From JAWXCM01 sp034408745 (lineage in GTDB: Bacteria > Acidobacteriota > Terriglobia > Bryobacterales > Bryobacteraceae), in NCBI GenBank assembly GCA_034408745.1, contig JAWXCM010000404.1, forward strand, positions 1-12,543: a stretch of DNA of 12,543 bases, read 5' to 3'. The position numbers and the translations under genes were made by a program. The notes under the pieces were generated by a model. The model did no database searches and was not told the origin of the DNA. It saw nothing but the letters and a program-made list of their open reading frames with translations. Below are positions 11,251-12,543 of this stretch, in pieces (position 1 is the first letter of the stretch; each line of letters starts with the position of its first letter).

Positions 11251-11554
11251 TGCTGGTCCCTCCGGGGGAAGATGTTGCCTGTTAACCGTCTCCACTGTGG
11301 ATTCCGCCGGCTGCCGGCGATTCCTCTGGCGACTGGCGATTTACCGCCGAGTCGCGTTCCCGTTGCTTCTGGCGGGTCTTCTACCTGGTTGACTGCGCTC
11401 TCGTTCGCTCGTGGAACGGCTTTGGTTTTGTTGTATTTGCCGGCCTGGGTGGGCGCTGGTTGGCGGGCCGGGAACTCAATCGCACACGGACATCGGGTCC
11501 AACTGATGGTGGAAAGACGGGTCCCCTGGTAAAGGGCGCCTGCCACGCCTGGAT
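11251..11554 (-). other. Long gltB leader (5' untranslated region), about 300 nt
   Basis: If transcription starts about 7 bases after the -10 box at 11561-11566, about 300 nt precede the gltB GTG. I recognise no known riboswitch here. Visible structure is a CGCCGG-CAG-CCGGCG hairpin about 55-70 bases before the start codon and small GC stems elsewhere. A minus-strand frame from GTG 11546 stays open for 99 codons, and its TGA (11249-11247) overlaps the gltB GTG as GTGA. Its product (Arg/Pro/Gly-rich, no hydrophobic segments) does not look like a known protein. It may be chance, or a leader ORF coupled to gltB. Confidence 0.5.
11258..11263 (-). promoter_or_regulatory. Ribosome binding site deciding the gltB GTG start
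   Basis: GGAGGG on the minus strand lies 7 bases before GTG 11250, but 13 before the ATG at 11244 and 34 before the ATG at 11223. The GTG is therefore favoured. A small TCCC...GGGA hairpin could partly cover the site. Confidence 0.7.
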
Positions 11555-11560
11555 GGAGCG

Positions 11561-11589
11561 AGTGTACCAGAGGGTTAAAATCAAGTCAA
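11561..11589 (-). promoter_or_regulatory. Sigma-70-type promoter of gltBD
   Basis: On the minus strand TTGACT (complement of 11584-11589; 5 of 6 consensus bases) is followed after exactly 17 bases by TACACT (complement of 11561-11566; 4 of 6). It is the best promoter match upstream of gltB and lies in the AT-richest stretch of the region, past the stop of the upstream gene. Confidence 0.65.
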
Positions 11590-11596
11590 GTTTAAC
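11574..11596. promoter_or_regulatory. Operator-like dyad over the gltB -35 box
   Basis: GTTAAA (11574-11579), 11 bases, TTTAAC (11591-11596). The -35 hexamer lies in the spacer, which also holds the direct repeat TCAAGTCAAG. A repressor bound here would block the promoter. No candidate regulator is encoded in the window. Confidence 0.4.
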
Positions 11597-11602
11597 TGAA
11601 AG

Positions 11603-12460
11603 TCATCGACTCCTTTGTTTAGCTCTACTTAATATGAGGCTGATTTGATGCCGGGTCGCTCGGGTGTGGAGCTGGGTTCGTTTTTGCACTTTTTTACGGG
11701 TGCGGCGGTGGCGTGTGTGGGTTGACGGAGCGAGTTGCGGGTCCGGGTGGCGGCGCAGGATTGCGGCTGGAGTGCGGGTTGGGCTGGTTTGGGAGGCTGG
11801 CTGGCGAGGTTCCGCCGGACTGCTGTTGGTGCTGCCGGAGGACTCGCGGGTGGAGCTGATGGGCGGAGTGGCCGCGGCGGCAGGTTGAGGCTCGGCGCCA
11901 GAGTTCCCGTCTGGACGGGTGTGGTGGTGCTGGTTGTGGCGGGCTTTCTGAACTCGCGCGAGTTCGGCGGTGGCGCGGTGGATCAGCCGGGCGAGGCGGG
12001 CCTCGCTGCGGCCGAGGAGGGCGAAGCCGGAGCGAGTTCCGGTTCCGTCGAGGCCGGTGAAGGCGAGGCTGACGCGGATGTCTTCGGTGACCCGTTCAAA
12101 TTCGAGGTCGACGGCGGCGGTTTCCATACAGATGATCCGGGACATGCGCCAGCGGCAGTTGACGATATCCATGACGAGGTCCAGTTCATGGGCTCCGGCG
12201 GGCTGGAATTGCTGGAGGTAGGCGTCGGTGAGGCGGAGGAAGAGCTCGTCACTCTCGATACCGAGGACGAGGGAGCGGGTGTAGATGCCGTGGGTTGTGG
12301 CGTTCTGGGCGGAGCGGGCTTTGCCTTCGGGCGTGACGGGCCCTTTGGATTTGGCGCCGTTGCAGCGCGAGATTTCGGCTCGCTGCGCGGGGGTTAGTTT
12401 CGGTTTGGCCGTGTTTTTGGTGGTCGGTGTTTTGGTGTCGTTCGTCTCGATTGTCGTCAT
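11603..12460 (-). CDS. Uncharacterised protein with NGAKSKGPVTPEGKAR N-terminal motif
   Basis: A 285-residue soluble protein. Residues about 22-60 (LTPAQRAEISRCNGAKSKGP, then VTPEGKARSAQNATTHGIY) match a family of unknown function that I know from Acidobacteria and related genomes, often in many copies per genome. A predicted helical region follows (about 65-175: SDELFLRLTDAYLQQFQPAG, WRMSRIICMETAAVDLEFER, SEARLARLIHRATAELARVQ). The last 100 residues are Pro/Ser/Thr/Arg/His-rich and disordered. In the next frame the end reads KKCKNEPSSTPERPGIKSASY and stops at 11629. K-x-x-NEP is how many relatives end, so a frameshift in the disordered tail is likely and the true stop may be 11629. The start is the only ATG near the conserved part; GGAGG lies too far upstream (about 22 bases) to be a normal ribosome site. 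Confidence 0.72.
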   Translation of the reverse strand: MTTIETNDTKTPTTKNTAKPKLTPAQRAEISRCNGAKSKGPVTPEGKARSAQNATTHGIYTRSLVLGIESDELFLRLTDAYLQQFQPAGAHELDLVMDIVNCRWRMSRIICMETAAVDLEFERVTEDIRVSLAFTGLDGTGTRSGFALLGRSEARLARLIHRATAELARVQKARHNQHHHTRPDGNSGAEPQPAAAATPPISSTRESSGSTNSSPAEPRQPASQTSPTRTPAAILRRHPDPQLAPSTHTRHRRTRKKVQKRTQLHTRATRHQISLILSRAKQRSR

Positions 12461-12521
12461 GGCGTCGCGTTGTTTTACGGGTCCTCCCTCAGTGCCCGGG
12501 CTGTGGTTTTCAGCCGGGGGC

Positions 12522-12530
12522 AGTGTAGCA
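12522..12530 (-). promoter_or_regulatory. Possible extended -10 promoter of the uncharacterised gene
   Basis: On the minus strand TGCTACACT matches an extended -10 (TG-N plus TACACT, the same hexamer as at gltB), 61 bases before the ATG at 12460. The -35 region lies at or beyond the window edge. A GGCTG...CAGCC hairpin follows in the leader. Confidence 0.35.
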
Positions 12531-12543
12531 CGGGGGTGTCAAA

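Noticed and set aside
11251..11554. Known glutamine riboswitch or T-box in the gltB leader
   Set aside because: I cannot find the conserved core of either; only small unrelated stems are visible.
11735..12397. 220-codon plus-strand open frame
   Set aside because: Mirror image of the minus-strand family gene; Gly/Glu/Ala-rich with no recognisable motif.
12526..12542. Sigma-54 promoter (TGACAC...TGCT on the minus strand)
   Set aside because: The -24 GG is GA and the spacing to GC is one base short, which inactivates such promoters.
12522..12542. Sigma-70 promoter TTGACA...TACACT on the minus strand
   Set aside because: Only 9 bases separate the hexamers, far from 17. Only the extended -10 is kept as a weak candidate.

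Overview
The window looks like chromosomal DNA of an acidobacterium of the Solibacter/Bryobacter type. This is inference from three things: high GC content, an intact two-subunit bacterial glutamate synthase, and a gene at 11603-12460 whose N-terminus (NGAKSKGPVTPEGKAR) belongs to an uncharacterised family I know mainly as a many-copy family in such genomes. I see no tRNA, rRNA, CRISPR array, insertion sequence or phage gene.

Layout. The end of a Gly/Arg-rich protein (1-90, plus) meets a minus-strand enolase-superfamily gene (141-1325) across a strong shared hairpin. The enolase gene and a fosmidomycin-resistance-type MFS exporter (fsr, 1350-2537, plus) diverge from only 24 bp. The end of fsr overlaps the end of gluQ (2470-3255, minus) by 68 bp on opposite strands. 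gluQ, a glutamyl-Q tRNA(Asp) synthetase, follows a large multi-spanning membrane protein gene and overlaps it by 7 bp (ATGGTGA). That membrane gene reads as two frames (about 5067 to 3249) joined by an apparent one-base frameshift near 4350-4390. A small plus-strand two-helix membrane ORF (5033-5176) lies antisense to its start.

The second half is the gltBD operon on the minus strand: gltB (11250 to 6649) and gltD (6649 to 5231), joined by TAATG and ended by a clear intrinsic terminator at 5165-5203. GltB (glutaminase plus FMN/Fe-S synthase) and GltD (NADPH-FAD Fe-S subunit) together make glutamate from glutamine, 2-oxoglutarate and NADPH. A good sigma-70-type promoter lies at 11561-11589, which implies a leader of about 300 nt before a GTG start with a well-placed Shine-Dalgarno. 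Upstream is the family-of-unknown-function gene.

No dramatic new system is evident. The points most worth a second look are the long gltB leader with a dyad over its -35 box, two back-to-back hairpins inside the 3' end of gltB, the frameshifted membrane gene with its antisense small ORF, and an enolase-superfamily protein with altered active-site residues.
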